Origin: Micromonospora sp. U21
GTDB taxonomy: Bacteria; Actinomycetota; Actinomycetes; Mycobacteriales; Micromonosporaceae
Direction: 5' to 3'
Length of the DNA: 64,000 nt
NCBI RefSeq assembly: GCF_018070045.1
Contig: NZ_JAGPYK010000003.1
Location: forward strand, 62,001 to 126,000
Both the position numbers and the translations under genes were made by a program. Shown one piece after another: positions 25,297 to 39,805 of this stretch (position 1 is the first letter of the stretch; every line of letters starts with the position of its first letter). A model generated the notes under the pieces. The model ran no database searches, was not told the origin of the DNA, and worked only from the letters and a program-made list of their open reading frames with translations.

Positions 25297-26261
25297 GTCA
25301 ACTGCTCCTCTTTCTGTTTGCCCGGCACAGAGGCCTGCATGCCGCTGGTGCGGCCGGGGCGACTTGGAGAGCGTCCGGCCAGGCCGAGCGCCGCTGCGCT
25401 CCAGACGGTTCGAATCGAGTCACTCAGGGCGTGTTCGGGGTTCCAGTCGAGCACGGAGACTGCGCGGCTGATATCGGCACGGACCCAGTCAACCGTCGCC
25501 GTCCGCGGTGACGAGGGCTGGTCCTCCACGATCTGCACCCGCAGGCCGGACGTTTCGATCAGCAGGCGTAGCACGTCCCGCACCGATACGGCCCGCCCGC
25601 TGGCGATGTTGAGGACGCGAGCCCGGGGTGCCCTGACCATGACCGCAGCCCGTACCGCCGCCGCCACGTCCCGAACGTCGACGAAATCGCGATACGCGTC
25701 GAGCGGCCCGGTCCGCAAGGAATCGTCGGGAGCGAGCCGGGCTAGCAGCGTCGCCGCCCGCCCGAGCAGCGTCGTCGGTGGGACACCCGGACCGATCGGG
25801 TTGAACACGCGCAGCACGATCGAGTCCACCCGACCAGCGGCCGATGCCACCTCGATCAGCCGGGTGGCCGTCGCCTGACTGATGCCGTAGTCGCTGACCG
25901 GCTTCGCCGTAACGTCCTCGTCGACTGACGCGCCGAACGGTATCGGCCCGTACTCGGCGGCCGACCCGAGCCGGACCAACCGGGCGCGGGGCGCCGTGGC
26001 GGCCACCGCCTCCACTAACTTTGCCGCCACGATGGCGTTGCCGAGAAGCAGTTCCGCAGCGGTACCGGAGGTCGCGCCCGCGCAGCAGACCACTGCGGCC
26101 GGGCGTACGGAGCCGACCAACTCTCGTAGCTCTGCGGGCGTGCAGATGGTGAGATCGCAGTCGGTCCTTGAGGGACAAACGACGTCCGCATCGGCCTCGA
26201 TTGCCCTCCGTACCTGGCTCCCGAGGAAACCGGAGGCACCGAAGATCAGCACACTTGTCAT
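25293..26261 (-). CDS. NAD-dependent epimerase/dehydratase (extended SDR)
   Basis: A 322-residue sugar-nucleotide SDR. It has [18 protein letters not shown] at the N-terminus and the catalytic region [10 protein letters not shown] with [15 protein letters not shown], in which the usual YxxxK reads YGISQ, so the Lys is replaced by Gln. [10 protein letters not shown] and [11 protein letters not shown] follow. The missing Lys raises doubt about ordinary SDR chemistry. The last 25 residues are a polar tail. It contains a TTA codon (26018-26016 on the minus strand). Both ends overlap neighbours by 4 nt, so it sits inside a tight three-gene operon. Confidence 0.82.
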   Translation of the reverse strand: MTSVLIFGASGFLGSQVRRAIEADADVVCPSRTDCDLTICTPAELRELVGSVRPAAVVCCAGATSGTAAELLLGNAIVAAKLVEAVAATAPRARLVRLGSAAEYGPIPFGASVDEDVTAKPVSDYGISQATATRLIEVASAAGRVDSIVLRVFNPIGPGVPPTTLLGRAATLLARLAPDDSLRTGPLDAYRDFVDVRDVAAAVRAAVMVRAPRARVLNIASGRAVSVRDVLRLLIETSGLRVQIVEDQPSSPRTATVDWVRADISRAVSVLDWNPEHALSDSIRTVWSAAALGLAGRSPSRPGRTSGMQASVPGKQKEEQLT

Positions 26262-26986
26262 GCCACTGGCGTCGTACCGACGGGCAGCAGCATGTCCTGC
26301 ATCTGCGCAAAGGACCGATTGGCTTCGTCGTAGTCCTCAGGGCGGCCGATATCGAGCCAGTAGCCATCGAATTCGTAGCCTGTCGGCGGGTCACCCTTAC
26401 CAATCAGGTCCAGCACAAGCTGGTCGAACCCGAAGGGCCGTCCGGGCGGGTAGGACGCGATCGCCCTCTTGGAAAGCCCGTAGACCCCCATGCTGACCCG
26501 GTACTGAAGGACCGGCTTCTCGGAGAAGGAGGTGATCTTTTCACCCTCGGCCTCCAGTACGCCGAAGTCGATTTTGACCGTTCGGCGGAATGTCGCGACC
26601 GTCAGTGGCGCGCCGGATCGCTGGTGTTGAGTGAGCAGATCGGCGAAGTCCAGGTTCGTGAGGATGTCGCCGTTCATCACTAGGAAGTGCTCCGGCAGCC
26701 TGTCCCGGATACCAAACAGGGGCCCAATGGTGGAGAGCGGCTCTCGCTCCTCGATGTACTCCACGTTGAGCTTGAACCGCGAGCCGTCCCCGACGAACGC
26801 ACGGATCAGGGAACCGAGATGATTGATGGCCAACGTCACCTGCGAAAATCCGCATGCCGCCAACTGGTGCAGGATGATCTCAAGGATGGCGTAGCTCTCG
26901 CCGATCGGCACGAGTGGCTTCGGAAGTGTCGACGTGTATGGCCGCAGTCGCACACCCGCACCACCAGCCATGATCACTACATGCAT
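26258..26986 (-). CDS. Sugar-phosphate nucleotidyltransferase
   Basis: A 242-residue NDP-sugar pyrophosphorylase-like enzyme, which activates a sugar-1-phosphate with NTP. It has the signature [15 protein letters not shown] followed by LPKPLVPIG, then [28 protein letters not shown] and [12 protein letters not shown]. It lacks a C-terminal hexapeptide domain. The closest families are mannose-1-phosphate guanylyltransferase-like and PtmE-like; NTP and sugar cannot be fixed. GGAGGGG just upstream supports ATG 26986. It heads the tight trio with the two SDR genes. Confidence 0.87.
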   Translation of the reverse strand: MHVVIMAGGAGVRLRPYTSTLPKPLVPIGESYAILEIILHQLAACGFSQVTLAINHLGSLIRAFVGDGSRFKLNVEYIEEREPLSTIGPLFGIRDRLPEHFLVMNGDILTNLDFADLLTQHQRSGAPLTVATFRRTVKIDFGVLEAEGEKITSFSEKPVLQYRVSMGVYGLSKRAIASYPPGRPFGFDQLVLDLIGKGDPPTGYEFDGYWLDIGRPEDYDEANRSFAQMQDMLLPVGTTPVA

Positions 26987-27110
26987 CGACCCCTCCGCTC
27001 AGCACGCCATCCATCGCCCGTCCAACGACTTCAACCCGCCCAGGACACGCAAAAGATGCGTTTGGAACAAAACAGACTGCCTGGTAAACGTCTCATCGCT
27101 CGATGAAGGC

Positions 27111-28199
27111 CTAGTGCGTCCCGACGAACCGCTCAATCACCTCGGCGATTCGGACGCCCGCCCGTCCGTCCCACAGCGGCGGCGTGGGCCAGCCGGCAGC
27201 GGGTGGCCCTGCCGCCAGGACCCCGCGGACCACCTCCGCCAGGTTCTCCCTCGCCACCAGACGATTCGTCCCCTGGGTGACCGTCACCGGGCGCTCTGTC
27301 TCGTCTCGAAGAGTGAGGCACGGTACGCCCAGCATGGTCGTCTCCTCCTGGACGCCGCCCGAGTCCGTCAGAACGGCCTTGGCGCCGCGCACCAGACTGA
27401 GGAACTCGACGTAGCCCAACGGATCGACCACCCGCAGGTTCGGGTGGAGGAAAAGGCCGGCACCGGCGAGGCTGTCCCGTCCGCGCGGGTGCAAGGGCAG
27501 GACGATGGGCGTCTGGTCGGCAACCGCATGAAGCGCCTTGACCAACTCGGCGGCATCACCTGAATTGTCCACATTCGCCGGGCGATGCAGCGTCGCGACC
27601 ACATACCGCTCCGGCAGCGACAGCTGTGCGCGGGCGGCCGCGACGTCGAAGCGGTGCAGATTCGCCAGCAGCGTGTCGATCATCGGGTTCCCGGTGAAGA
27701 AGACGTTGGTCGCGCTGATTCCTTCGTTGCCCAGATTCACCAAAGCATCCGGGCTCGTCGCGAAGAGCAGATCCGAGAGCCGATCAGTGACCAGCCTGTT
27801 GACCTCCTCGGGCATCGATCGGTTGAAGCTACGCAAACCAGCTTCCACATGCGCGATAGGAATGCCGAGCTTGGCGGCGACGAGCGCTGCCGCCACGGTG
27901 GAGTTCACGTCCCCGTACACCACCACGAGACCGGGGCGCGCAGTCTGGAACAAGGGCTCCAACCGGTTCATGATCTCGCCCGTCTGGTGGGCGTGGCTGC
28001 CGGAACCCACCGCCAGGTTCAGATCGGGTTCGGGCAGGCCCAACTGGCGAAAGAAGACCTCAGACATCCGCTCGTCGTAGTGTTGCCCCGTGTGCACCAG
28101 TTGCTGTCGGACGTGGCATCGGTCCAAGGCTCGGATGACCGGCGCGGCCTTGGGAAAGTTCGGCCGGGCACCGGTGATGTGAATAACCTGGATAGACAT
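27111..28199 (-). CDS. wecB: UDP-N-acetylglucosamine 2-epimerase (non-hydrolysing)
   Basis: A 362-residue enzyme that interconverts UDP-GlcNAc and UDP-ManNAc. Signatures are TGARPNFPKAAPVIRAL, TGQHYDERMS, VYGDVNSTVAAALVA, HVEAGLRSFNRSMPEEVNR, a HRPANVD block and DSGGVQEETTMLGVPCLT. The glutamates and His of the non-hydrolysing type are present. The frame is open 50 codons further, but ATG 28199 has gaggagaga directly before it and the fold begins there. It lies 124 nt upstream of the nucleotidyltransferase and probably heads the leftward arm. WbpI-like activity on a di-N-acetylated uronic acid is an alternative. Confidence 0.9.
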   Translation of the reverse strand: MSIQVIHITGARPNFPKAAPVIRALDRCHVRQQLVHTGQHYDERMSEVFFRQLGLPEPDLNLAVGSGSHAHQTGEIMNRLEPLFQTARPGLVVVYGDVNSTVAAALVAAKLGIPIAHVEAGLRSFNRSMPEEVNRLVTDRLSDLLFATSPDALVNLGNEGISATNVFFTGNPMIDTLLANLHRFDVAAARAQLSLPERYVVATLHRPANVDNSGDAAELVKALHAVADQTPIVLPLHPRGRDSLAGAGLFLHPNLRVVDPLGYVEFLSLVRGAKAVLTDSGGVQEETTMLGVPCLTLRDETERPVTVTQGTNRLVARENLAEVVRGVLAAGPPAAGWPTPPLWDGRAGVRIAEVIERFVGTH

Positions 28200-28439
28200 C
28201 TCTCTCCTCAGCTCGCTCCACCCGGCCGGTCCGGACCGCGGCGCCAACCACGCTGATTCCAGCACCGCAGCAGATCCGGTCCAGAACCCCGGGTCAGGCG
28301 GAACGGCTCGGGCCAGCCAGCGCGGCGCATCGTTCAACGAGGCGATCACGCCGGTCGTTGCGTCAGCGTGATGAGAGAACGCCCACGCGGTACAGCCGTT
28401 CCCCGGCGATCATCGGGATCATGCCGCGCCGGCCCGGCA
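28200..28439. other. Non-coding interval upstream of wecB
   Basis: A stretch between the wecB start and the recognisable part of the carboxypeptidase pseudogene. It should hold the wecB promoter on the minus strand, and perhaps a further eroded N-terminal part of the pseudogene, but I cannot identify either with confidence. Confidence 0.4.
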
Positions 28440-28975
28440 CCGCGAGGGCGTCGACAGCCGTGTCGGCAACGGCGCCTCTTCGCGGTCAAGGTCACCAAGA
28501 ACGTCCGGACGGTGCCGGATGGCGGGCACCCGGCGGTGCTCTAAGGCAGCGCCCAGCACGTCCGGGAGTGGATCACGCCGGAGATGACCCGCCGGCTGAT
28601 GCATCACGTACGGGACAGCTACAGCACCGACCGGGAGATCACCCGCCTCCTGGACATCACCGAGCTGTGGTTGATGCCGGCTGCCAACCCCGACGGCCAC
28701 GATTACACGTTCACCCCCGGGCAACGGGCTGTGGCGCATGCGCCTGCGCGAAAACAACGGCCGCAACTTTGGCTGCAGTTGGGCACGACAACGAGAGCTC
28801 GTCTTCGGAGCCCCACAGCGAGACATACCGCCGCCCCGGCACCAACTCGTAGCCGGAGGTCAGGGCGCTTGAAAGCTCCTCCGTCGGGTCGGTTTCAAGT
28901 TCTTCGTCAACTGCCACTCGGCGGCGCAACTGCTGCTCCCGTGCGTCGACCGGCATGCGAAGACCCCACCTCCGG
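28440..28975 (+). pseudogene. Decayed M14 zinc carboxypeptidase
   Basis: Translation across all three plus frames recovers one M14 metallocarboxypeptidase broken by several lesions. Frame 3 from 28476 reads LFAVKVTKNVRTVPDG, hits TAA at 28542-28544, then continues QHVREWITPEMT (the zinc HxxE motif), ELWLMPAANPDG and DYTFTPG. A frameshift near 28720 gives LWRMRLRENNG. Another near 28780 gives GHDNESSSSEPHSETYRRPG, followed by TAG and PEVRALE. A third near 28888 gives VGFKFFVNCHSAAQLLL, which carries the distal zinc His. Downstream the reading fades out. Family members are secreted peptidases, but the signal region is not recognisable here. The order of motifs makes the identification secure. 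Confidence 0.85.
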
Positions 28976-29165
28976 AGGACGAGTCGGCCTCGGCCGTCGA
29001 TCCTCATCTTCCCCCGACGACGAGAAGTTGATCGCCAGCGAGGTGAGCAAGGACCTGCGTTAGCGCTGGCCGTAGCACGGTCCGCGGCGGACCCGGTCCC
29101 CGGACCGGCGGCGCACCTTCGGGGTACGCCCGGCGCGGCTGCCACCGATGTGGTGAGCTGTACGG

Positions 29166-30086
29166 GTGTCGGGTCTGGGTCTGGTACTGCACCCCACCCG
29201 GGATGTCACCGAGGTGGTCGGGATCATCGAGCGGTGGGCGACGCGCCACCACAAGTCGCTGATGGTGCGCGCGGAGGACAAGCACCGCGTGCCGGCCAGC
29301 GTCGAGCCCGTTCCGGAGGACGAGGTGGCTGTCCGCGCCGACGCGTTGATCAGCATCGGCGGTGACGGCACCATGCTGGGTGCGCTGCGCTCCGCCGTCC
29401 TCGATCCGAAGCCGGTGCTCGGCGTACACCTGGGCCGTCTCGGTTTCCTGGTCGAGGTCGAGCCGCCGGAGCTGCCCGAGGCGTTGAGTCGGTTGCTGTC
29501 GAAGGACTTCACCATCGAGTCGCACGCCTGCCTGGTCTGCGACGTGTGCGGCGACGACGTGGTGGCGTTCAACGACATCGCGCTGGTCCGCCAGCCGGGC
29601 TCCGGCTTCGTCACCGCCACCCTCGCCGTGGACGGCCAGCAGTACGGCTACTACCGCGCCGATGCGGTGGTGGTCAGCACACCGACCGGTTCCACGGCGT
29701 ACAGCTACGCCGCGGGCGGCCCGCTGATCTCCCCGGCGGCGGACGCGGTGGTGGTGACGCCGTCGGCGCCGATGGCCGGCATCTCCCGGGCGGTGGTGCT
29801 CTCACCGGACGAGAAGATCCGGCTGGAGCTGGAGCCCAACTCGTCGTCGGTCGTGGTGGAGATGGACGGGTTGGTGTTTCGGGACGCGGCGACCGAGGGC
29901 GCCGTGGACATCAGCTACCGCCGCAACGCCGGCCTGGTGGTCCGCTTCGACCCGTTGCGCTACCAGGAACGCAACCAGTTGAAGATGACGCTGCTCGACC
30001 TGCCGTTCCTGCCCGAGCAACTCAGCGAACTGCTCCCTGACGAGCTGCGGCGGCGCACCCAGCGGGAGCTGCCGCCGCCCTGCTGA
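29166..30086 (+). CDS. nadK: NAD kinase
   Basis: ATP- or polyphosphate-dependent kinase that makes NADP from NAD. 306 residues. ISIGGDGTML at residues 63-71 carries the essential GGDG, followed by GVHLGRLGFLVEV, the NDIAL segment that contacts adenine, and STPTGSTAYSYAAGGPL. GTG 29166 is the first start before VLHPTRD; no strong ribosome site is visible. The gene stands alone between the pseudogene and pgm and is convergent with pgm. Confidence 0.93.
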   Translation: MSGLGLVLHPTRDVTEVVGIIERWATRHHKSLMVRAEDKHRVPASVEPVPEDEVAVRADALISIGGDGTMLGALRSAVLDPKPVLGVHLGRLGFLVEVEPPELPEALSRLLSKDFTIESHACLVCDVCGDDVVAFNDIALVRQPGSGFVTATLAVDGQQYGYYRADAVVVSTPTGSTAYSYAAGGPLISPAADAVVVTPSAPMAGISRAVVLSPDEKIRLELEPNSSSVVVEMDGLVFRDAATEGAVDISYRRNAGLVVRFDPLRYQERNQLKMTLLDLPFLPEQLSELLPDELRRRTQRELPPPC

Positions 30087-30087
30087 C

Positions 30088-30110
30088 CGGGCCGCCGCCC
30101 ACCCGGCCCG
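30088..30110. terminator. Small hairpin between convergent nadK and pgm
   Basis: A 7-bp stem, cgggccg (30088-30094) with cggcccg (30104-30110), and a 9-nt loop lie in the 38-nt gap between the two stop codons. Weak but well placed. Confidence 0.4.
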
Positions 30111-30124
30111 CTTCCCGTCCGCGC

Positions 30125-31768
<1,644 letters not shown>

Positions 31769-31814
31769 GGGGTCTACCTCCTCGGTACTGCGATCAACGA
31801 CGGGCGGGCTCGGG

Positions 31815-33047
31815 TCACAGCTCGACTCTCTGGCCCTTGCCGATCACCACGATGCCGTTGTCGGAGACGGTGTAGCGCTGCCGGTCCTTCTCCAGGTCGA
31901 CACCGATCTCGGCGCCCTCCGGGACGAACACGTTCTTGTCCAGGATGGCGCGCCGGACGACCGCGTGCCGACCGATCTCCACACCCTCCATCAGCACCGA
32001 GCCCTCGACGTGCGCCCAGGAGTGCACCCGCACCTTCGGCGAGACGATCGAATTTTCGACCAGCGAGCCGGAGATCACCACGCCCGGGGAGATCATCGAG
32101 CCGACCGCCCGGCCGACCCGCTCCCCCCACTGGTGTACGAACTTCGCCGGCGGCCACGGCGGCTGCTCGGTGTAGATCGGCCAGTCGAAGTTGTACATGT
32201 TGAACACCGGGTGCACGTTGATCAGATCCATGTGCGCGTCGTAGAACGAGTCGAGCGTTCCGACGTCCCGCCAGTAGCCCCGGTCCCGGTCGGTGCTGCC
32301 CGGCACCTCGTTGTCGCGGAAGTCGTAGACGTTCGCCTCGCCCCGCTCGACGAGCATCGGGATGATGCTGCCGCCCATGTCGTGCTTGCTGGTCTTGTCC
32401 TCCGCGTCGCGCTCGACGGCCTCACAGAGCGCTCGCGTGGTGAAGACGTAGTTGCCCATCGAGGCGTAGATCTCGTCCGGCGCGTCGGGCAGGCCGACCG
32501 CGTCGGTGGGCTTCTCCCGGAACGCCCGGATGCGCCGGCCGTCCTCGCCTACCTCGATGACGCCGAACTGGTCGGCCATCGACAGCGGCTGGCGGATGCC
32601 GGCGACGGTCACGGCGGCGCCGGAGGCGATGTGGTCCTCCACCATCTGCCGCGGGTCCATCCGGTAGATGTGGTCGGCGCCGAAGACGATCACGTAGTCG
32701 GGCTGCTCGTCGTTGATCAGGTTGAAGCTCTGGTAGATGGCGTCGGCGGAGCCGGCGAACCACCAGGGGCCGCGCCGCTGCTGCGCCGGCACCGGAGTGA
32801 CGTAGTTGCCGAGCAGCGTGGACATCCGCCAGGTCTTGGTGATGTGCCGGTCGAGGGAGTGGGACTTGTACTGGGTCAGCACGACGATCTTGAGATAGCC
32901 GGCGTTGGCCAGGTTGGAGAGGACGAAGTCGACCATGCGGTACATCCCGCCGAACGGGACGGCCGGCTTGGCCCGGTCCGTGGTGAGTGGCATCAGGCGC
33001 TTGCCCTCCCCACCCGCCAGGACGATCGCGAGCACCTTGGCAGCCAT
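31815..33047 (-). CDS. glgC: Glucose-1-phosphate adenylyltransferase
   Basis: Makes ADP-glucose from ATP and glucose-1-phosphate, the committed step of alpha-glucan synthesis. 410 residues. The N-terminal nucleotidyltransferase domain has [38 protein letters not shown] and FREKPTDA. The C-terminal left-handed beta-helix has [19 protein letters not shown] 33047 has no ribosome site. TAGCGT ends 6 nt upstream, so the transcript is probably leaderless. Divergent from glgA with only 72 bp between start codons. Confidence 0.95.
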   Translation of the reverse strand: MAAKVLAIVLAGGEGKRLMPLTTDRAKPAVPFGGMYRMVDFVLSNLANAGYLKIVVLTQYKSHSLDRHITKTWRMSTLLGNYVTPVPAQQRRGPWWFAGSADAIYQSFNLINDEQPDYVIVFGADHIYRMDPRQMVEDHIASGAAVTVAGIRQPLSMADQFGVIEVGEDGRRIRAFREKPTDAVGLPDAPDEIYASMGNYVFTTRALCEAVERDAEDKTSKHDMGGSIIPMLVERGEANVYDFRDNEVPGSTDRDRGYWRDVGTLDSFYDAHMDLINVHPVFNMYNFDWPIYTEQPPWPPAKFVHQWGERVGRAVGSMISPGVVISGSLVENSIVSPKVRVHSWAHVEGSVLMEGVEIGRHAVVRRAILDKNVFVPEGAEIGVDLEKDRQRYTVSDNGIVVIGKGQRVEL

Positions 33048-33053
33048 GCCCAG

Positions 33054-33111
33054 ACGCTATCCACCCTCGCCCCACTTCACCACTCGTACGGGGAGTCTTC
33101 TGCACTAGGGT
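33054..33111. promoter_or_regulatory. Divergent glgC/glgA promoter region
   Basis: The 72-bp gap between the two start codons contains, on the minus strand, TAGCGT (33059-33054) 6 nt before the glgC ATG. On the plus strand, TAGGGT (33106-33111) lies 8 nt before the glgA ATG. Both resemble actinobacterial -10 boxes placed for leaderless or nearly leaderless transcripts. Any -35 elements must overlap in the shared spacer. Confidence 0.5.
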
Positions 33112-33119
33112 GCGGGGTC

Positions 33120-34319
33120 ATGACGGAACCCACCCCGCTGCGCGTCGATCTGCTGACCCGGGAGTACCCGCCGGAGGTCTACGGCGGCGCGGGAGTGCAC
33201 GTCGAGTACCTGGCCCGGGAGTTGCGCCGCGTGGCCGACGTGCGGGTGCACTGCTTCGGCCTGCCGCGCACCGAGCCGGGCGTCACCGCGTACGCCGAAC
33301 CGCCCGGCCTGACCGGCGCGAACGCCGCGCTGCGCACGATGGGCGTGGACCTGGAGATGGCCGCCGGCACGGCCGGCACCGACGTGGTGCACAGCCACAC
33401 CTGGTACGCGAACCTGGCCGGGCACACCGCGAAGCTGCTGCACGGGGTGCCGCACGTGATGACCGCGCACAGCCTGGAGCCGCTGCGGCCGTGGAAGGCC
33501 GAGCAGCTCGGCGGCGGCTACGCGCTCTCCTCCTGGTGCGAGCGCACGGCGATGGAGGCTGCCGACGCGGTGATCGCGGTCAGCGGCGGGATGCGCCGTG
33601 ACGTGCTCGCGGCATACCCGCAGGTCGACCCGGACCGGGTCCGGGTGGTCTACAACGGCATCGACACCGCCCAGTACGCCCCGGACCGGGGCACCGACGT
33701 GCTCGACCGGCTCGGCATCGACCCGGCTCGACCCAGCGTGGCGTACGTGGGAAGGATCACCCGGCAGAAAGGGCTTCCCTACCTGCTGCGGGCCGCCCGG
33801 GAGCTGCCGGCGGACACCCAGCTCGTCCTGCTCGCCGGCGCACCGGACACGGCGGAGATCGCCAAGGAGGTGGAGGACCTGGTTGCCGAGCTGCGGGCCA
33901 ACCGCTCCGGGGTGATCTGGGTGGCCGAGATGCTGCCCAAGCCCGAGGTGATCCAGGTGCTCACCCATGCCACCGTCTTCGCCTGCCCGTCCGTGTACGA
34001 GCCGATGGGCATCGTCAACCTGGAGGCGATGGCCTGCGAGACGGCGGTGGTGGCGACCGCCACCGGCGGCATCCCCGAGGTGGTGGCCGACGGCGAGACG
34101 GGCCTGCTGGTGCCGATCGAGCAGGCCACCGACGGGTCCGGGACCCCGTTGCAGCCGGAGAGGTTCGTGGCCGACCTCGCGGCGGCGATCAACACGCTGC
34201 TCGCCGACCCGGCCCGCACCGAGCGGTTCGGCCTGGCCGGCCGGCGTCGCGCGGTCGAGCACTTCTCCTGGGACGCCGTCGCCCAACAGACGCTGGAGGT
34301 CTACCGGTCGGTGATGTGA
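33120..34319 (+). CDS. glgA: ADP-glucose-dependent glucosyltransferase (GlgA Corynebacterium type / GlgM)
   Basis: A GT4 enzyme of 399 residues that uses ADP-glucose. Members of this clade were first called glycogen synthase, but in mycobacteria (GlgM) they mainly form maltose-1-phosphate from ADP-glucose and glucose-1-phosphate. It has TREYPPEVYGGAGVHVEYLA, HSHTWYANLAG, YVGRITRQKGL and CPSVYEPMGIVNLEAMA (E-x7-E). The glgE gene directly downstream favours the maltose-1-phosphate role. The frame is open far upstream as an antisense reading of glgC; ATG 33120 is the start by homology. Confidence 0.92.
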   Translation: MTEPTPLRVDLLTREYPPEVYGGAGVHVEYLARELRRVADVRVHCFGLPRTEPGVTAYAEPPGLTGANAALRTMGVDLEMAAGTAGTDVVHSHTWYANLAGHTAKLLHGVPHVMTAHSLEPLRPWKAEQLGGGYALSSWCERTAMEAADAVIAVSGGMRRDVLAAYPQVDPDRVRVVYNGIDTAQYAPDRGTDVLDRLGIDPARPSVAYVGRITRQKGLPYLLRAARELPADTQLVLLAGAPDTAEIAKEVEDLVAELRANRSGVIWVAEMLPKPEVIQVLTHATVFACPSVYEPMGIVNLEAMACETAVVATATGGIPEVVADGETGLLVPIEQATDGSGTPLQPERFVADLAAAINTLLADPARTERFGLAGRRRAVEHFSWDAVAQQTLEVYRSVM

Positions 34320-34366
34320 GGAAGGGACCCTTGTTAACGCCTCCGGTATAGGAAGGGGCCCTTCCT
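34319..34366. terminator. Hairpin after glgA, related to the 5889-5929 element
   Basis: The arms 34319-34332 and 34353-34366 pair over 14 positions with one mismatch; the loop contains gttaacgcctccggtata. The left arm begins inside the glgA stop codon. It shares aaggg-ccctt and taacgcc blocks with the hairpin at 5889-5929. It separates glgA from glgE, which has its own promoter candidate. Confidence 0.7.
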
Positions 34367-34422
34367 AACGCGCAGCTCGCCAACGTCGCTTGCTTGGCCG
34401 CGCGCGAACGGATCTCGCGCAG

Positions 34423-34428
34423 TAGGTT
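34423..34428 (+). promoter_or_regulatory. -10-like hexamer for leaderless glgE mRNA
   Basis: TAGGTT ends 6 nt before the glgE GTG at 34435, just after the glgA terminator hairpin. This spacing suits transcription starting at the initiation codon. Confidence 0.45.
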
Positions 34429-34434
34429 GGCGGG

Positions 34435-38618
<4,184 letters not shown>

Positions 38619-38638
38619 CCGTCGGCGCCAGCCGACGG
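38619..38638. terminator. Hairpin between convergent glgB and the APP1-type gene
   Basis: A perfect 8-bp stem, ccgtcggc (38619-38626) with gccgacgg (38631-38638), and a 4-nt loop fill the 21-nt gap between the two stop codons and can serve both directions. Confidence 0.6.
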
Positions 38639-38639
38639 G

Positions 38640-39683
38640 TCAGACCAGGTCGGCGTCGCGCAGCAGCGTCCACAGGCCGGCACCGTCCGGCGCGGAGAGC
38701 CACTTCTGCCCCACCCGTCCCGCCGACTCGCGCTCTCCGGCCGGGGCGGGCAGGCTGCCGGCCAGCACCGACTGGGTCGGGGAGAGCCGACGGATCGCCA
38801 CCGCGGCCACGTTCTCCGGGTGGGCGGCGGCGAACTCCCGGTAGATCTCCTGGTCGTGCTGGCCGTCGTCGCCGACCAGCAGCCAGCGCACCTCGGGGAA
38901 CTCCCGGGCCAGCCGGGCCAGGGTGGCCCGCTTGTGCTCGCGCCCGCTGCGGAACCACCGGTCGGCGGTCGGGCCCCAGTCGGTGAGCAGCAGTGGCCCG
39001 GCCGGGTAGAGGTGCCGGGACAGGAACCGGGTCAGCGTCGGTGCCACATTCCACGCGCCGGTGGAGAGGTAGAAGACCGGGGCGCCGGGGTGCGCGGTGA
39101 CCAGCCGCTCATAGAGCACCGCCATGCCGGGCACGGCGGCGCGGGCGTGCTCGTCGAGCACGAAGGTGTTCCACGCGGCGAGCAGCGGCCGGGGCAACGC
39201 GGTCACCATCACCGTGTCGTCGATGTCGGAGAGGATGCCGAACCGCACCTCCGGGTCGAGGATGCGCACCGGCGCGTCCACCGGCTCGGCGTCCGGCACG
39301 CTCAGCCGGACCGTGCCCCAGCCGGGCGGCAGGTCGGCCTCGACGAGCGTGTCGACGAAGCCGCTGCGGTCGGCCCGCGCCTCGCAGCGCACGCCGCCGG
39401 CCTCGATCGTCACCGTCACGTGCTTGGCCGGCAGCGTCGTGAAGCTGCGCCAGCCGCGAACCTTGTCCAGCCGCCCCCGCTGGCGGGTGTCCGGTCGGCC
39501 CAGCAGCACCCGGCACATCACCCGCACCCAACCCGGAGAGCCGTAGCCGGTGTACGCGATGACGTTGATGCGCCAGCCGGTGCGCCGCAGCCGACGCTCC
39601 ACGAGCTGGTGCACAGCGTCCTCCATCCGCGCGGCCCGGTGCAGGTTCGGAACGGCCAGCTGGCCGGCGGGAGTGGGTGGCAC
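38640..39683 (-). CDS. APP1-type phosphatidate phosphatase domain protein (DUF2183)
   Basis: A HAD-like phosphatase of about 347 residues. The catalytic DxD motif is in ILSDIDDTVMVT, followed by VFYLSTGAWNVAPTLTRFL and LLVGDDGQHDQEIYREFA, the full APP1 (DUF2183) pattern. The N-terminal 100 residues form a beta-rich domain (VIAYTGYGSPGWVRVMCRVLLG). In yeast the domain dephosphorylates phosphatidate; the bacterial role is not established. Starts at GTG 39683, GTG 39701 and ATG 39626 are all possible. GTG 39683 is preferred for an aggg upstream and retention of the PNLHRAARMEDA segment. Confidence 0.8.
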   Translation of the reverse strand: MPPTPAGQLAVPNLHRAARMEDAVHQLVERRLRRTGWRINVIAYTGYGSPGWVRVMCRVLLGRPDTRQRGRLDKVRGWRSFTTLPAKHVTVTIEAGGVRCEARADRSGFVDTLVEADLPPGWGTVRLSVPDAEPVDAPVRILDPEVRFGILSDIDDTVMVTALPRPLLAAWNTFVLDEHARAAVPGMAVLYERLVTAHPGAPVFYLSTGAWNVAPTLTRFLSRHLYPAGPLLLTDWGPTADRWFRSGREHKRATLARLAREFPEVRWLLVGDDGQHDQEIYREFAAAHPENVAAVAIRRLSPTQSVLAGSLPAPAGERESAGRVGQKWLSAPDGAGLWTLLRDADLV

Positions 39684-39805
39684 CCGCCAACCCTGCCACA
39701 CCTCGACGGCGACGGCCACGCGAGCGACGCCGGCTGCCCAGAACCGCCCCGGCCGGCCCGCCGTCCGTGAAACACTCCGGTCGGGACGACGACGGGGGCG
39801 TGGTC

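Noticed and set aside
28358..28852. Open frame at the carboxypeptidase remnant as an intact small gene
   Set aside because: Only its last 25 residues match M14 carboxypeptidases; the rest matches in other frames, so it is a fragment of the pseudogene.
31965..33119. Upstream extension of the glgA frame
   Set aside because: Antisense of glgC; the GT4 fold starts at ATG 33120.
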